Of a stretch of DNA of 64,000 nucleotides, positions 1-11,669 are shown one piece after another. The translations under genes were made by a program, and so were the position numbers. This stretch comes from Polytrichum commune (taxonomy: Eukaryota > Streptophyta > Polytrichopsida > Polytrichales > Polytrichaceae), in the NCBI GenBank assembly GCA_950295325.1, contig OX485806.1, positions 6,076,001-6,140,000 on the forward strand. The letters run 5' to 3'. Numbering within the stretch: position 1 is the first letter of the stretch; each line of letters starts with the position of its first letter. Below the pieces are notes generated by a model. It had not been told where the DNA came from and did no database searches. It was given only the letters and a program-made list of their open reading frames with translations.

Positions 1-1690
1 ATTTAGGGTACAATCCCTAATAGAATAATTACCAAGCAAGAAAAATCCAACTTAAAACATTAGATTGCATGCTTTGACAAAGATAGCATGACATTGAAGA
101 AATTTTTCTACACCATTGGAAGACATGAAGCTATGTGTGGGCCTCTAGGCATAACTAGAGAAACTTTACCAATTTGATATGATATAAAATGATTACTAAC
201 GATAGTCGATCATAGAACCTAGATAATAAACGTATTAGTTATTATGAAGAATAGTAGTAGCACTATTTGACAACAAAAATCATTTAAAGCATCAAATTCA
301 AGTGCCAAGGGAGGTGGTATGAGATTTAATACGGCAAAACGGGTAGGTAGCCATTTCGTTGTATGATGTCTCCATGTGCTCCACATATGTGACATGGATG
401 TCACATTGTTCACATTTGCCTTGTAAAGATTTATAAGGTGAAGGGTTGGTTTGCAACTTTTGGCAATGTGACCCTTGGTTCCACACTTGAAATAAATATG
501 AGTTTTTGTACTTGTGTTTCGCTACAATGATCGTCTGGGCGAAGGCCCCCAAAAACAATAATTTTGTGAAGATTGTGGAGTGCAATGTTTACATGCATTT
601 CTCTATCACATTCGCATTGTTACTTGGTTCACCGCACAAAGATAGTTGAAATGTTATCTTATACATATTAGTATTGTACTTGGCTATAGTTGGATAATCA
701 TGAACTTGAAGACGTATCCAATCATAGTGAGCCTTGAGTAATAATATATGTTACCAAACGTATATATAATATATGAACTCGAAGACATACCCTTTGGTAA
801 TAATATAATATGTCAGTGGTTGAACTAAATTTGAAAATGTTGTTTACAAAGCATGAGTTGACATCACAATGAGCTACTGTGACTACAATGTTGGATAAAG
901 GTGAGGTTGAAGCATCTATAACTGATAAAATAGAAGATTTCTCTTGCTTATGAGAAATAATAATGGGAGAATATTTTTCTTGCAAAGAGTATAAAATTCT
1001 AAGGAGAATGCAAATAAGTTTCTCATGAATTGCTACAAAGTAAGAAGTGTAAATTGCAGGGTTACACATAGTCAATCTATAGGTTAACCCATAACCGTTC
1101 ACCTTAATGCTACTCCTTTGTTCCAACAGTCATTGGAGCTCTTATGGGGCAATCAATCACAACCCTCCACCACATAAACTTTAAATTTGTTCGCCTAAAA
1201 AAATATAGATCTCATCTATGTTGGCATTACATGACCCCAATGAGCGGTGAAATGGCCCTAGTCAACTATGGATGCCTGTACCTTATATAGAAGGTTTGAC
1301 ACTCTTGAGGTAACACGCCTTGTTGGTAACTACCATAGTACCTTTACCACTCGGCTATTTATAATGACAAATGACTATACTTTATGTTTTTAGATTCAAC
1401 AATCCCGGATTTAAAGGAAAAATAAAAAATTCCCACATTATTTTTTTAGCAATTTAAAAATAAGAATGTTCAAAAATAAAATTTCCTAAAAATATTTGAA
1501 CTTGTGCCGAAGTGAGTAAAGGTACTACTGTACAATTCCAAGCTAACATGAGTATAGTCCAAAGTTAAATGGCTATAATTCCAAGATAACATCCTATGAT
1601 GACAAAGCTGGGTCTACTGACACCCACTCATTGTTGATAGTGGCAGTGTTCAAGTTTGCCTATATTACTCAAATATTCCATATATTACTC
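1..1690. other. Intergenic, no supported gene
   Basis: AT-rich DNA with only short open frames on both strands and no recognisable domain. The right part, around 1690-1760, has a line resembling the dispersed repeat seen near 19.27 kb (a 'gtgcc-aatta-...-gaattaggca' pattern), so at least part of this block is probably old repeat DNA. Nothing else is recognised. Confidence 0.5.
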
Positions 1691-2153
1691 AAATATAGGT
1701 GCCCAATTAAGGAAAGTAACCGAATTAGGCACGTGTACCTTAACTACGTGGCTATTTGCCACGTGCGCCTGACCCTGTATTTGACGGCCGTCGGGACCGA
1801 TGCCTTTGACGGGCCGGGTGGTCGACGGAGCCGTGGCAGTCGACAGGGTACTGGCAAAGAAGAACCTCAACTTGTGGATTGATGGTAATTCACGGAGCAT
1901 TTGGTCAAACCTTATCAAATAGAGAAAGAGTGAAAGCTCAGCATTCGGTGTTGTGTTTGAATACAGAGACAAAGACGGTGGTAGTTGGTGCAGGGTGGGT
2001 TTGAATTGGTACAGTATCGTGTCGGTCTTGAACTCCCTTTTTGGCGTAGAATCGATTTTAGGGTTTGTTGTGGGCCGATTGAGTATGTATCCGGGTGGAG
2101 GATTCTGAAGTGGGTTTCGCATCGGAGATCGCAGTCACTCGCTACATGCATTG

Positions 2154-4396
2154 ATGGTGTCGTTGCATCTAAAAGCCCCTTCAGATGGGGAGATTGGCAA
2201 TGAAGAGGGTGATGCTGAGAGACGGAAGTTGTGGTTGGACGATATCGGGGCTCTGGTCCAGAGGGTGTTGGGTGGAGGAGAGCCCCGGTTGTGGCTTATC
2301 ACAGACCTGTCGTCTTTGGAGGTCCCTGCAGACATACAGGAGGATTGCTTTGTTGACCTGTTGCAGGATATGATGCGGAACGCAAAACAGAATGGAGAAG
2401 ATGGACATGGTATGATTTTCCTTGCTTTCCTATCCTTTACAAAGGGGACGCTTTCCTTACTTACTTGTTGTCCATTGGAGCAACGTAGGCAAAGACCTCA
2501 TAATAGGGGAAGTGACACTAAATTCCACAAAGAGTGTAGTATTCTGATTGATAGGTAGCAATGTTAACCTATGTTCACTGAAAAAAATCCAAAGAGATGT
2601 GAGCAAGGTGTTTGGCTTGTGCCTGGAATGATTTTGGTGGTAATTTGCAGGGACTTTTGAGCTCCAATTGATGAGGATGATTTGTGAGAAGAAGCCCCGA
2701 ATTGCTGCAAAGCTGATTATGGATGACAAGAAGATAATCAAAGAATTCTTTGCAGGTATTTTTACCTCGAATTGCAGATTGAATATGCAGTTGTCTGTAA
2801 GTTTAACAAGACAAGACAAGACAAGACTTACTACTCGAATTTTGAAATTACTAGCAGTGTGGTTCTTTCGTTCTTTCCCTTATGTCGCAGGACAGTTTGG
2901 AATTCCCTATTCAGTTTTTGTGCTTACATTATTGATTCTATGGACAGAGCAACCTAAAAGGATATTGCATTGGTTTGATAAGTTTGCTGGAGCTGGACAA
3001 AGTGAGCATCAGCAAGGTGCTCGGGCCCTTGCCAATTATGCTTTCAGGAACCGTGATGTGTGCTGGCATCTTCTTGCATGGGAAGGAAAACACGCACAAG
3101 CACCTGCAACAGTTGCAGCGAAGCCACATTATTTTCTAGAGCTTGATGTTGTTGACACCATCCTGAACTTTCTGGAAGAGGAGCCTGAATTCTGGCGGTC
3201 ATTTGAACTTAAAGATTGCCTGAAGGATGGAGAATTCTTATCTATAGATGTGGCATACTTTTCACAGCATCTTGTGAAACAGTTGAGTGGTGATAAAGAG
3301 TACTCAATGGAGACCTGGAGAGTTGTGAAGGACTACCTTAAGGAAGAGTCATTTTCAGTCCTTTGTCAGCAGCTTCTACATGCAGCCACTGAGGACAATC
3401 TCCTGAAGTTTCTCAATAACTTAGGATCAGAGCTCTCTTATAATCATGATGGATATAGAAATCATCGAAAAGAAAGGTTGGGCTCAAATGTTGATAGAAA
3501 GCCTCGAAGCTTTCTAGAGGTGTTGGCAATTGCAGGACTGAAGTGGAAAGGTCTAGAAGAAGTGCTGTTTTGTAATGCATGCATGAGTCACGGTCGAAAA
3601 CTCTGGCGTATCTTCCAGGAAGAGGAACATGAAGAAGATGCAAGTGCTCTAAAAAAGCTCATGGATGTGAGATATGATGAAGGGAGAGACCACTGGGCAC
3701 TAAGACTCAAATCAGTTAGCATGGGAAAGGCATTGGCATGCAGATATGTAGCCCTTGAGGGCTGGGTTTTGTTTTACCGGCTATGTGTAGATACAGTTAC
3801 GATAAGTTCTCTTGAGAGTTTGTTAATAGAGAGTAGCATCAAGTTCCAGCGTTGTTCATTGCCATCAGAGGATGTTGAAGCTAAGCATAAGAAAAGGAAA
3901 AGGAAAAGTGGAAAGCATACTAGGAATAAAAAGCACAGGAAACGAGATTTGAGTGATTCTGACGATGACCATGAAACATCATGGAGTGATTTGGAAGATG
4001 CTGATAAGAAAGGCGCATCAAGTGATCAGTGCAGTTGGCGCCTTTCTATCGACGACTTCTCCTTGACATGGACTAAGGTACCCGCCTTGTATAATTTCAT
4101 CCTCATTGATTTGACAATTTTCAACAGTTTCAAGGAGTCGATTATTTCATGTGTGCAAATATGGTGCCATTAAGGTGTAAAGTTCCCTCCTAGTATATAC
4201 GGAAGTCTTGATATTTCAGAAGCATGCTTGTTGAATGTTGTGCAAAACCTTATTATATCAAAAGGTCAGTGCTTTGCTTGAGCAAAATTGTTATATCTTA
4301 TATGATTGAGTGTTTGTGCAGGCAGACCTTGCTGAATTCCTAGCAGGCTATGCTGTTCAAGAATGGCTTGAATGGTTCTGTAAACAGTGGAGATAG
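2154..4396 (+). CDS. Conserved-type nuclear protein of unknown function, four exons, 540 aa
   Basis: I do not recognise the family. Exons 2154-2409, 2651-2755, 2891-4077 and 4322-4396 join in frame with GT-AG borders and end at a TAG. The ATG at 2154 is the first in its frame. The product is a soluble, largely helical protein rich in Trp, Leu and Glu (for example a WFDKFAGAG stretch early in exon 3). Near the C-terminus it carries a Lys/Arg cluster (KHKKRKRKSGKH, about 3886-3920) followed by an acidic Asp/Ser stretch (DLSDSDDD), which looks like a nuclear localisation signal beside a CK2-type acidic tract. A short conserved-looking tail ending EWLEWFCKQWR is supplied by the last exon. There is no signal peptide and no membrane segment. 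Intron 2 (2756-2890) is 135 bp, a multiple of three and stop-free, so retention would insert 45 residues. Nuclear location is inference; no function is assigned. Confidence 0.75.
2756..2890 (+). other. In-frame, stop-free intron (exitron-like) in the unknown nuclear gene
   Basis: GT-AG intron between exons 2 and 3. It is 135 bp and contains no stop in the gene frame, so both the spliced and the retained mRNA encode full-length protein. It carries a short ACAAG tandem repeat (about 2807-2828). The frame downstream is the same whether or not it is removed. Confidence 0.6.
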
Positions 4397-7018
4397 ATGA
4401 TATTGATGGACATTTACAAGCTTGCATATCTTTTATGACAATGAGCTACTTGGATGTCATCAAGAAGATTACTATGGCATCTATCTTGTTATCCAGGTCC
4501 TTATTGTTTAGCAGCAGTGGGATGCTGACATGTGGCTGAACAAGAGTGGCACCTGCAAGTCTGAATTGGCACAAAGAGAATTGTGTAATGTAATGCTCTA
4601 GCCCTATAGGATCTACAATGTACTCTTTTGTTGCTTTTCACTTGTGTCAGGATTATATCTCTGCGAATTGCTTCATTTGTGCATAAATACATCAGAGCGT
4701 ATCCTGAGAAGAATTAAGCGTTTGGTTACAATCTCATGTGTTTCTTTCTCTTGACAGGGCTAGAAACATGCAGGTTTCATCTAGCAGCACAAGCAAGGAG
4801 GCTTTAAGTGGTCTAAAAGAAGAAGCACCAGGTCTTATTTGAGCTTGATTTGAGGATGCAGGGCTCTGGCCTAGCTACAGTTGTACACAAAGATCCTGAC
4901 TCCTAACGAAACACGACGTAGTTGCAAATTTGCTGAATGATATGCAAAATTCCCTTGCTACAAATGCCTTTGGTTAGGAGTAAAGAGGAGGGGATGAAAT
5001 TTTCTCCAACCAATGGTGTTGCAAAGGACCATGACCCTGAGAGCATGACCTAAACAGATATAGTCTGAAAGTAAACAGTATGCCTTAAGTTGTCGTGGTT
5101 CCATCATGCATTATGCAACTTCCTTTATGTTGGGAAGTGGAAGGGGAGTTGCAAATTGAGTATACTCTGGATCACAACAATTCCAAGAGATTCTTGCTGT
5201 ATCAAAATTCCAATGGATTTGTAGTGACTTGATGCACTTCAAATCTACGCCTTTCAATTGTTGAGAATCCACATACGTGGTGTAGTTGGCACTGTTTAGT
5301 TCCGGAGCAAAATGTTCATTATTCTACTTGCATTACTCAGTCTTGCAGATGTACCTGCCGAACTACCTGATTTTTCCTTGTAGTGCAGCTGTTCCCTGTT
5401 TTGGATTATGGTTTTGTGTATGGGTATTATATTTATGCTCTGTTTGGTAGGTGCATGAAGTTGAGGGAAGAATTCATCTTGCTAGTTGGCCCTACCGATC
5501 ATACTTGTTTTTGATACACGGAGGCTACTAATTTGACGTCATTTGAGTGAATGGTCAAAAGCTTCTCAATCCTAGCCTACCTATTGCATCCGAAGTAGGA
5601 ATTTACCACAAATCTAATATTCACACCCTTCCAAAGCAGACTTCACATTCAAAAACCCTAAACATTGGCATGACTCGAAACTGGCACAACCTTATTACTT
5701 TCCCCTTACTATTTGATAATAGTTTGGGCCTCTGTTTTCTTGGCCGTCTCATTGCATTTGTGCATATGGATTAATGTCACGGGCCATCTCCACACCCATT
5801 TACTTAACATGCCGCCATCAATAATTGGTCATATTGGAACTTTGAATTGGCAGACTATGTTAGTGCCCATGTGCCCTTGCTGTATCATAGTTCCATATTG
5901 TGTAGTAGTAGATTAGTTTTGGCCCGTGTTGTCTTGGTGAGTTGCATCTGTGCACATGAAATAATGTTTTGGGCTATTGCCGCACTATTCATCCAACATG
6001 GCACCATCAACAGTGGGTTGTTCTAGAGCTTTAGAACAGTGGTTGTGTGAACGTCTACGTGCCCTTGTTGTTTTATAGCTCCTATAGTAGATTGGGTATA
6101 TCTTTTGTTACACACAAACATATCAATAAATAGGAATTCAACATGCTTCCAAGAAATCTAGAGTTTATTCTTAGTCAATGATCAAATTTTATATAATATA
6201 TCCCAATATTGTTCATTTATTTTGTCCAAGTAACATTTGATTAATAATAATAACTTTTTGTTTTTTTCCAGAAAACAAATGAGATATGAAGCATTGATCA
6301 ATGGAAAGCAGAGGATTCACTTCCACCTCAAGGATTTTCTCAAATACAAATGTGAAATGTACTTGAAGCAACCATTGACACCACCACAATGCAAGATCAT
6401 TCTTGCTTATTGCACCTTGAATCATAAACTTGCCATTGAAATCGGACGGTGCTCGACTATCCCTATCTCTAGAGAAAGTAGACTATATCACTAATGCACT
6501 TATAATGTTGTAGTTGAAAAATGAGGCACAGTTTGTGTTGGAGTGTCCCCTATATGACTCCATTACGGATAAGTTTCCATCACTTTTTGAGAATGTAGTA
6601 TTAGGGAGTCTCGAGTCTTTCTCTCAACTGGACCATTAAGTTGAGATATTGAGGTATGTGGGTGTCATTTGGTTCCTTTCTTCATGTTCTCCAACTTCTA
6701 CCAATTAGATTTACACAACAAAACTTGTGTTACATTAGCAAATCTACGAAGGAACATCTACAAAAACCAGATTGAGAATCGGACCTCCCTTGCCTTGGTT
6801 ATGGTTACTAGAAATGCAAGTTCATTGATTTCTTAACGCATCCGGATGGTGTCAATCCACCACAAGCCCCGATCACACCAAACTTTCCGTCCGGTTTCAG
6901 CCGTGAAATTGTTAGGGATTATGTTGAGAAATAGATGCTAGCCCACCACTTTTCACACTATTACAGCCAAAGATGTTGACGGATGGTGCTAGAAGTGGCT
7001 GGTGTGATCGACCCAGTG
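4397..7018. other. 3' flank of the unknown gene and intergenic DNA
   Basis: Contains the presumed 3' UTR of the upstream gene, then non-coding DNA. Between about 5726 and 6098 two diverged ~190-bp units stand in tandem (separate entry). No open frame here resembles a known protein. Confidence 0.5.
5726..6098. repeat. Diverged tandem duplication, two units of about 190 bp
   Basis: Unit 1 (about 5726-5918) and unit 2 (about 5920-6098) share the same order of landmarks: a 'ttgcat(t/c)tgtgca' line, an 'aacatg(c)cgcc/gcacc atcaa' line, a 'gtgcccttg(c/t)tgt' line and a 'gtagattgggt/gtagattagtt' end. Aligned by eye only; divergence is substantial. Confidence 0.45.
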
Positions 7019-7235
7019 ATCGGGGAAATTTTGAAACATACTCGATTGAGATCCTAGTGTTTGCAAGTCCAACCGGTTACATGTTAACATCCTCCGGTTT
7101 TCCTTTATTAAATTAGGGTATGTTCTATAAATTCCTCTAAAACGATCGATCATTTCCTGCAATCTTGAACTTCAACCGGTTATTTCTCAAACTCAACCGG
7201 TTCATTTGTAACTAACTGCCGGTTCTCCCCGATCG
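7019..7235 (+). repeat. CCGGTT-rich dispersed repeat, copy 1
   Basis: About 215 bp, from 'atcggggaaattttgaaac' to 'ggttctccccgatc'. It has several CCGGTT motifs in fixed positions and an 'attcctctaaaa' core. Three other copies lie at 17838-18058, 26429-26632 (inverted) and 45233-45432. This copy lies directly upstream of the lumen-protein gene, about 350 bp before its TATA box. No coding capacity and no clear terminal inverted repeat, so the class (solo LTR fragment, MITE or SINE-like) is undecided. Confidence 0.7.
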
Positions 7236-7340
7236 CCCCTCAGCCAAATTTTGGCTTCCCGGACTTCCAAATTCATTTCATTTCATTTCCTTTCATTTAG
7301 CGAGCGCTCAGTTACGGTAATTATTATAACTGCTGCTGCA

Positions 7341-7344
<4 letters not shown>

Positions 7345-7371
<27 letters not shown>
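7345..7371 (+). repeat. (AG)n microsatellite
   Basis: About 13 AG dinucleotides in the upstream region of the lumen-protein gene. GA/CT tracts near plant promoters are common; no function is shown here. Confidence 0.9.
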
Positions 7372-7588
7372 ACTGCGACGAAGGGTGGCGAGAGACGATG
7401 GCTGCGAAGGAAATTGACACAGACGTGGGCCGCCTGCATGGCTGCGCTTTCCAATTGTCCAAATCTTTCCTTCTTCACTCCACACTTGGCACGCCCCGCT
7501 CCCCATCCACGCGCCCGCAATGCACACCCCCAGCCGCACGGCACCCTGCAATTCGTTCCTCGGGAGCCTTGCGATCTCGCACGCATCG

Positions 7589-7596
7589 CTATATAG
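7589..7596 (+). promoter_or_regulatory. Probable TATA box of the lumen-protein gene
   Basis: CTATATAG in a GC-richer setting, followed by a CT-rich leader with a pyrimidine-rich 'tttctctccaaca' about 30 bp downstream that fits a transcription start. A 5' UTR intron from about 7652 ('gctcag|gtttcc') to 7770 ('tttgcag|agacc') would place the ATG six bases into the next exon. Inference from position and motif. Confidence 0.5.
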
Positions 7597-7775
7597 CTCT
7601 TTCTCTGCACATTTCTCTCCAACAATCGAATCTGAACCAACTCTTGCTCAGGTTTCCACCACCAAACCCATCACAGGTTACACATACAGTACTTACTCAC
7701 TCCCGATCTGTTGATAGAGTTGTTACCTCCACGCGAGTTGATTTGTTTTCTAGGAAAGACATCTTTGCAGAGACC

Positions 7776-9395
7776 ATGGCATCCATGACCACTTTGGCTT
7801 CCTTGCCCGCTGTCCACACTGGGCTGCGAACCGATGTGGAGAGGAGCTTCGCATCCTCCTCCTCCTCCCAGTCTCTGTTGGCCCAGAGGAGCGCCGTGAC
7901 CAAGTCTTCACGATCTGTAGTTGCTCGCGCGTCTCATGGCCAGGAAGAAGGCCAGGTGTGGAAGGTGGCCAAGAGTGCCGCAGCCGCTGCTGCCATTTCG
8001 TTGGTCCTCAATGCCTCCCCTGCGCAAGCTGCGGATCCTAATGCGTTCCTGTCATTTCCAGACAACGCAGCAGGAGAAGCAGTAAGTTATGCCCGGACCC
8101 ATGATCATTTGAGCTTAATCCATTTCTCCTTCGCTATCATCAACTAATTTTGAGCTACGCATATTTGAAATTCGAATCATATTTGGGATAGGTCAAAGTG
8201 TTGGATGAGCGTGTGGTATCTTCTGGTGAAGCAGTGTTTAAGGGTATTATGGGTTACTTTGGTTCGAAAGCTGGCTAGGGATCCGTAATTGGTGAGGGGA
8301 GGGGCATCGCGTAAGAGCGTTATGTGCACAGTAAGCTTCTAGAATGGAATGTATATTCTCTGAAAATGGTTTAATAGGGTTAAGTTGGAATTCTCATACG
8401 GTGGAATGGTACTATGCAGTCACGGAACATTCTGAGCAGCGCAAAGAAGAATGCGGACGAATCCTTCGCCGAGGCTCAGAAGACTGGCAAGGAGACCACC
8501 GGACAGGCTGCTAGCGCAGGACAAGCTCCACCAGCCATTAGCCAAGTGGATCCCAATGCAGAAGAAGCTGCTGACCCCATGGCTGATGCCATTGCTGCCA
8601 GGGCTGATGTAAGTATTCTCCCACCTATTTTGGGCTAGGTTAATGGCATAGACATACACATAGCATTCTTAAGTGGTGTAGTGAGTGTTCACCCTAGATA
8701 TGCATACTGGAGAGTTTAACTCGGTGGGATTCATTTTGCATGTTTTAAAGTTGAATCGTGGTCGATGGGAGATGGCTTTGTCCGAAGATATGTAACAATG
8801 ACGTGTCGACTAATGAGAGTTTGGCATTTGACTGTGCCTGGCATTCATGCATGTAATCAGGGACCTTGAGTCTTAGAAATTTTATTCTCGAGGGAAGAAC
8901 AGAAAAATAACGTCCTTACACATGCTTATGAATAGTGTGCACACGGCTGAATTTCTTTACCTTGGCTTACCAAATTTGTAAGCTTGAGATTGAGCTCAAG
9001 TTGTGTTTAGGTAACGGCATATTACACATTACTGTGCCATCAGGGTGTTTGTTATTTTAGGATTGTACGTACGCTGGGATGATGGATGAATTCTGAGCGT
9101 CGCCATGGGTGTAATGCAGGCCGCCGCAGACCTTGCACCAGGCACTGGCCAGCAGAATGGAAAGAAGGGAGAGAACCCAATTGTGAAGGCATTCGCGACG
9201 CCCACTCGAGGCCTTGGAGACAAAGAGGGGGAGAATGACGCCCGCTACGGTAATGTCGTCGAGAAGAACAAGAACAAGTTGCCTGGAACCGAAAATTCCA
9301 TCGGTCAGAACCCTGGAATCATCGACAATATCTACAACACATTCAAGTCGGCTGGAGAGGGTAGGGATCAGGGTGTAGGCACCAAGCCATTCTAA
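7776..9395 (+). CDS. Probable thylakoid-lumen protein with bipartite targeting peptide, three exons, 256 aa
   Basis: Exons 7776-8081, 8420-8608 and 9120-9395 join in phase 0 with GT-AG borders and end at TAA. Residues 1-~50 are Ser/Thr/Ala-rich with scattered Arg and few acidic residues, a typical chloroplast transit peptide. Residues 66-85 are a Lys followed by a poly-Ala/Leu hydrophobic stretch ending in SPAQA, the AxA-type site expected for thylakoid processing peptidase, so the mature protein would begin ADPNAF. The mature part is hydrophilic, Ala/Gly/Asn/Lys-rich and low in complexity, with no Cys and no motif I know. It ends in an EGRDQGVGTKPF tail. There is no membrane segment after the signal. 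I could not match it to PsbP, PsbQ, PsaN or other known lumen proteins. Start choice is supported by the transit peptide; an ATG four codons in would also serve. Targeting is inference from composition; function is unknown. Confidence 0.75.
8192..8278 (+). other. Possible alternative terminal exon of the lumen-protein gene
   Basis: Inside intron 1, after an acceptor-like 'gggatag', the phase-0 frame reads 28 codons (VKVLDERVVSSGEAV...) to a TAG. It is compositionally protein-like (Gly/Lys/Val, GYFGSKAG end). Splicing from exon 1 would give a 130-residue protein with the same targeting region but a different, short mature part. It lacks a convincing polypyrimidine tract, so it may be chance or a relic. 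Confidence 0.3.
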
Positions 9396-10976
9396 GCGGG
9401 TGATGAGATTGCCCCCTGTACCATCATTGTAATTCTAGGCGCAGCGGAATTAAACAGTTTTGTCCGTTTTGGTACGGAAGGAACTGCCTGTTCATGTCCC
9501 TCAAACCATCAAGGGTAGTCGGTGAGATTTGATGCGCGCTCTGTATGATTAACTTAGTTTGCGTAAATGTACAAGCTTGATCTGAGGATCAGAGATGCTG
9601 GCAACAAATTGTAACATTTGTTAATGAAATCTATTTTGGGAACACAATCTCTCGCACAGCCGTGATGGTTTTATATGTCAAAACTTCGAATCGGTATGTC
9701 TGGCCTTGTTATTGTGGGCACTGAACTTCACATACATCTGTGAGTGTTATTTCAAGGTACTGAAAATCGTCATTTCAAGTTTCTCAATCGGATTAGAGAC
9801 ATAGTACTTTTACAGTTCAAACTTCTTACAGTTTCCAATGCTCTCTTGAGATGACCACATAATCTCTCCTAATAATATTCAACCTGTATGTTTTGTTGAC
9901 ATAATCCAGTAACATATGTCTTTTTGGGTTAATCTCTACTCCTCAACTATCAACCTTGTAATTTACCACTCAAATATACGTCTTCAGTTTTATTATATAA
10001 AGGTATATAAAGCCGATATATCTTGGAGGAAAATCGCCTTGCTACCTATCATGTCCCTTGCTGATTGCGCAGAGAAGATCTTTGGTGTAGAGGATGTAAT
10101 AGTTTCAAAGTAGCACACATTCTACACAATGTTCTCATCAAATTCAATGTTTCATAAATAAACTTGTAAGAGTACTATGGAAGTATGTGAGCATTGAAGA
10201 ATAATCTTCAACATAACCCACCAATTTTGACCTTGTTCAAAAATAAAATCTGTTTGAAATATCAATCACAAACTCGAGAGAAGAAAGTATCACTAGGACC
10301 AGAAAAAAATTGTATAAATATGTGGAGGTTGAAAAGACACAAACCATGTATGAAGACTGATGACAAATTGTTTAATTTTGATTAGTATTTTCAGTGACTT
10401 AACAGATTGCTACATAAACAAGCAACAACAAACATACCCATTACATGTTTATGCTTGGGTCGGGGATGCTATGAAGATGCTTGTTTCTGCATGTGAACAG
10501 AATTCTCCAAGAAATCGTGGTTGAAAGCTGGGCCAACTTTTATTTAGATGGTCTTGTGAACCTAGTGTGTATCAATCTCGTCTTGGATTTGAACATTATA
10601 ATCACATTGTTTGGGTCCATTAAGAGGTCTACGTTACTTGACAGATTCAGTATTGCTTTTCGAAAGTGGACACAACAATATTAACACCAAAATTGACTCT
10701 TAAGTTCAAACACATATCAGACATCATATCCTCCCTTGAGGAAATGATGGTTGTATGCATCCAAAATAATGTGAGAGTAGTGAATGAACCACATGATCAT
10801 TTGAAGGATTGTCAGTGCTAGGGGATGAATAACTCCAGTTGGCTACATACCCTTTCATTTTTGGACCTTTCAGATTCATCTTCATTCCTTTGAATAGCAC
10901 AAACATTCACCAATCCTAAAATATAGACTAGGATGTCCTATGCGGTTGAGCTTCTCGTCATCCACTCACTTCTCAC
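9396..10976. other. 3' flank of the lumen gene and intergenic DNA
   Basis: The first few hundred bases hold a probable 3' UTR with an 'aatgaaat'-type signal near 9622. The rest is AT-rich with only short unrelated open frames. No gene supported. Confidence 0.5.
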
Positions 10977-10978
10977 TA

Positions 10979-11196
10979 CACTAAAAATGATATTCAGTGT
11001 CATTGATAATTTGGAATTACGTGATGCTATTTCTATTTATTGTATATCTCATATTTTACGAACAAATGTTAAATTGGTTGTTTGGACATTATAGAACATT
11101 AACATCTTCAGTTGGTAAAAAAATTATATCAAGAGTAAAAAGATATAGCACTATGTAAATCCAAATAGTGAGTGACACTAAATATCATATTTAGTG
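10979..11196. mobile_element. TA-flanked ~210-bp MITE, copy 1
   Basis: Terminal inverted repeats of about 55 bp begin CACTAAA(A/T)ATGATATT and continue into AGTGTCA...; the right end mirrors them, ending TATTTAGTG. TA dinucleotides flank both ends (10977-10978 and 11197-11198). The terminal repeat is itself nearly palindromic (CTAAATAT/ATATTTAG). No coding capacity. TA target duplication suggests the Tc1/mariner-pogo superfamily. The CACTA start is noted, but a 3-bp duplication is not visible. Confidence 0.7.
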
Positions 11197-11669
11197 TAGT
11201 TATCTACATTGATATGTGCAATTATGTTGCCCCCACGCTAATTTATCAACTGTATTATTTTGAATATGTACTTCCACAAAAAATTGAGTAATTATTTTTC
11301 ACCGCGGTTGCTATTCGGAGGAATAAGATTTTGTGATCTCAATTTGACCTTAACCCCTAAACCAATTGGAGTTAGGGCACACCTCCATGTGATGGGCATT
11401 CTAGTGAAGCAAAATGTAGTTTGCCAACATTGGCAAAGCTTTCACACTAGAAGACATCATGTCCATTACAGTTGTCCATTGCGACTTGGCCATTGCAACT
11501 CATGGTGAGAAAATGCATAAATGAATTATATTGGTTGTCAATTAGGTTTTGGTTGGCAACTGTCCAAAGAGTGCAACCAAAAAACCTTTAGTTGACAACC
11601 AAAATGAATTACTTATGTGTTTTCTTGCCATGAGTGGCAGCATAACATTACTAAGTAGTGTGCGTTCAT

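Noticed and set aside
2668-4173. 501-codon frame as a single-exon gene
   Set aside because: It begins at a TTG inside exon 2, includes an intron with good splice sites and runs past the donor at 4077. The four-exon model gives a better N- and C-terminus.
7251-8147. 298-codon + strand frame covering the lumen-gene promoter and first exon
   Set aside because: Its first 175 codons are low-complexity, include the AG microsatellite and the TATA box, and lie before the transit peptide. The real start is the ATG at 7776.
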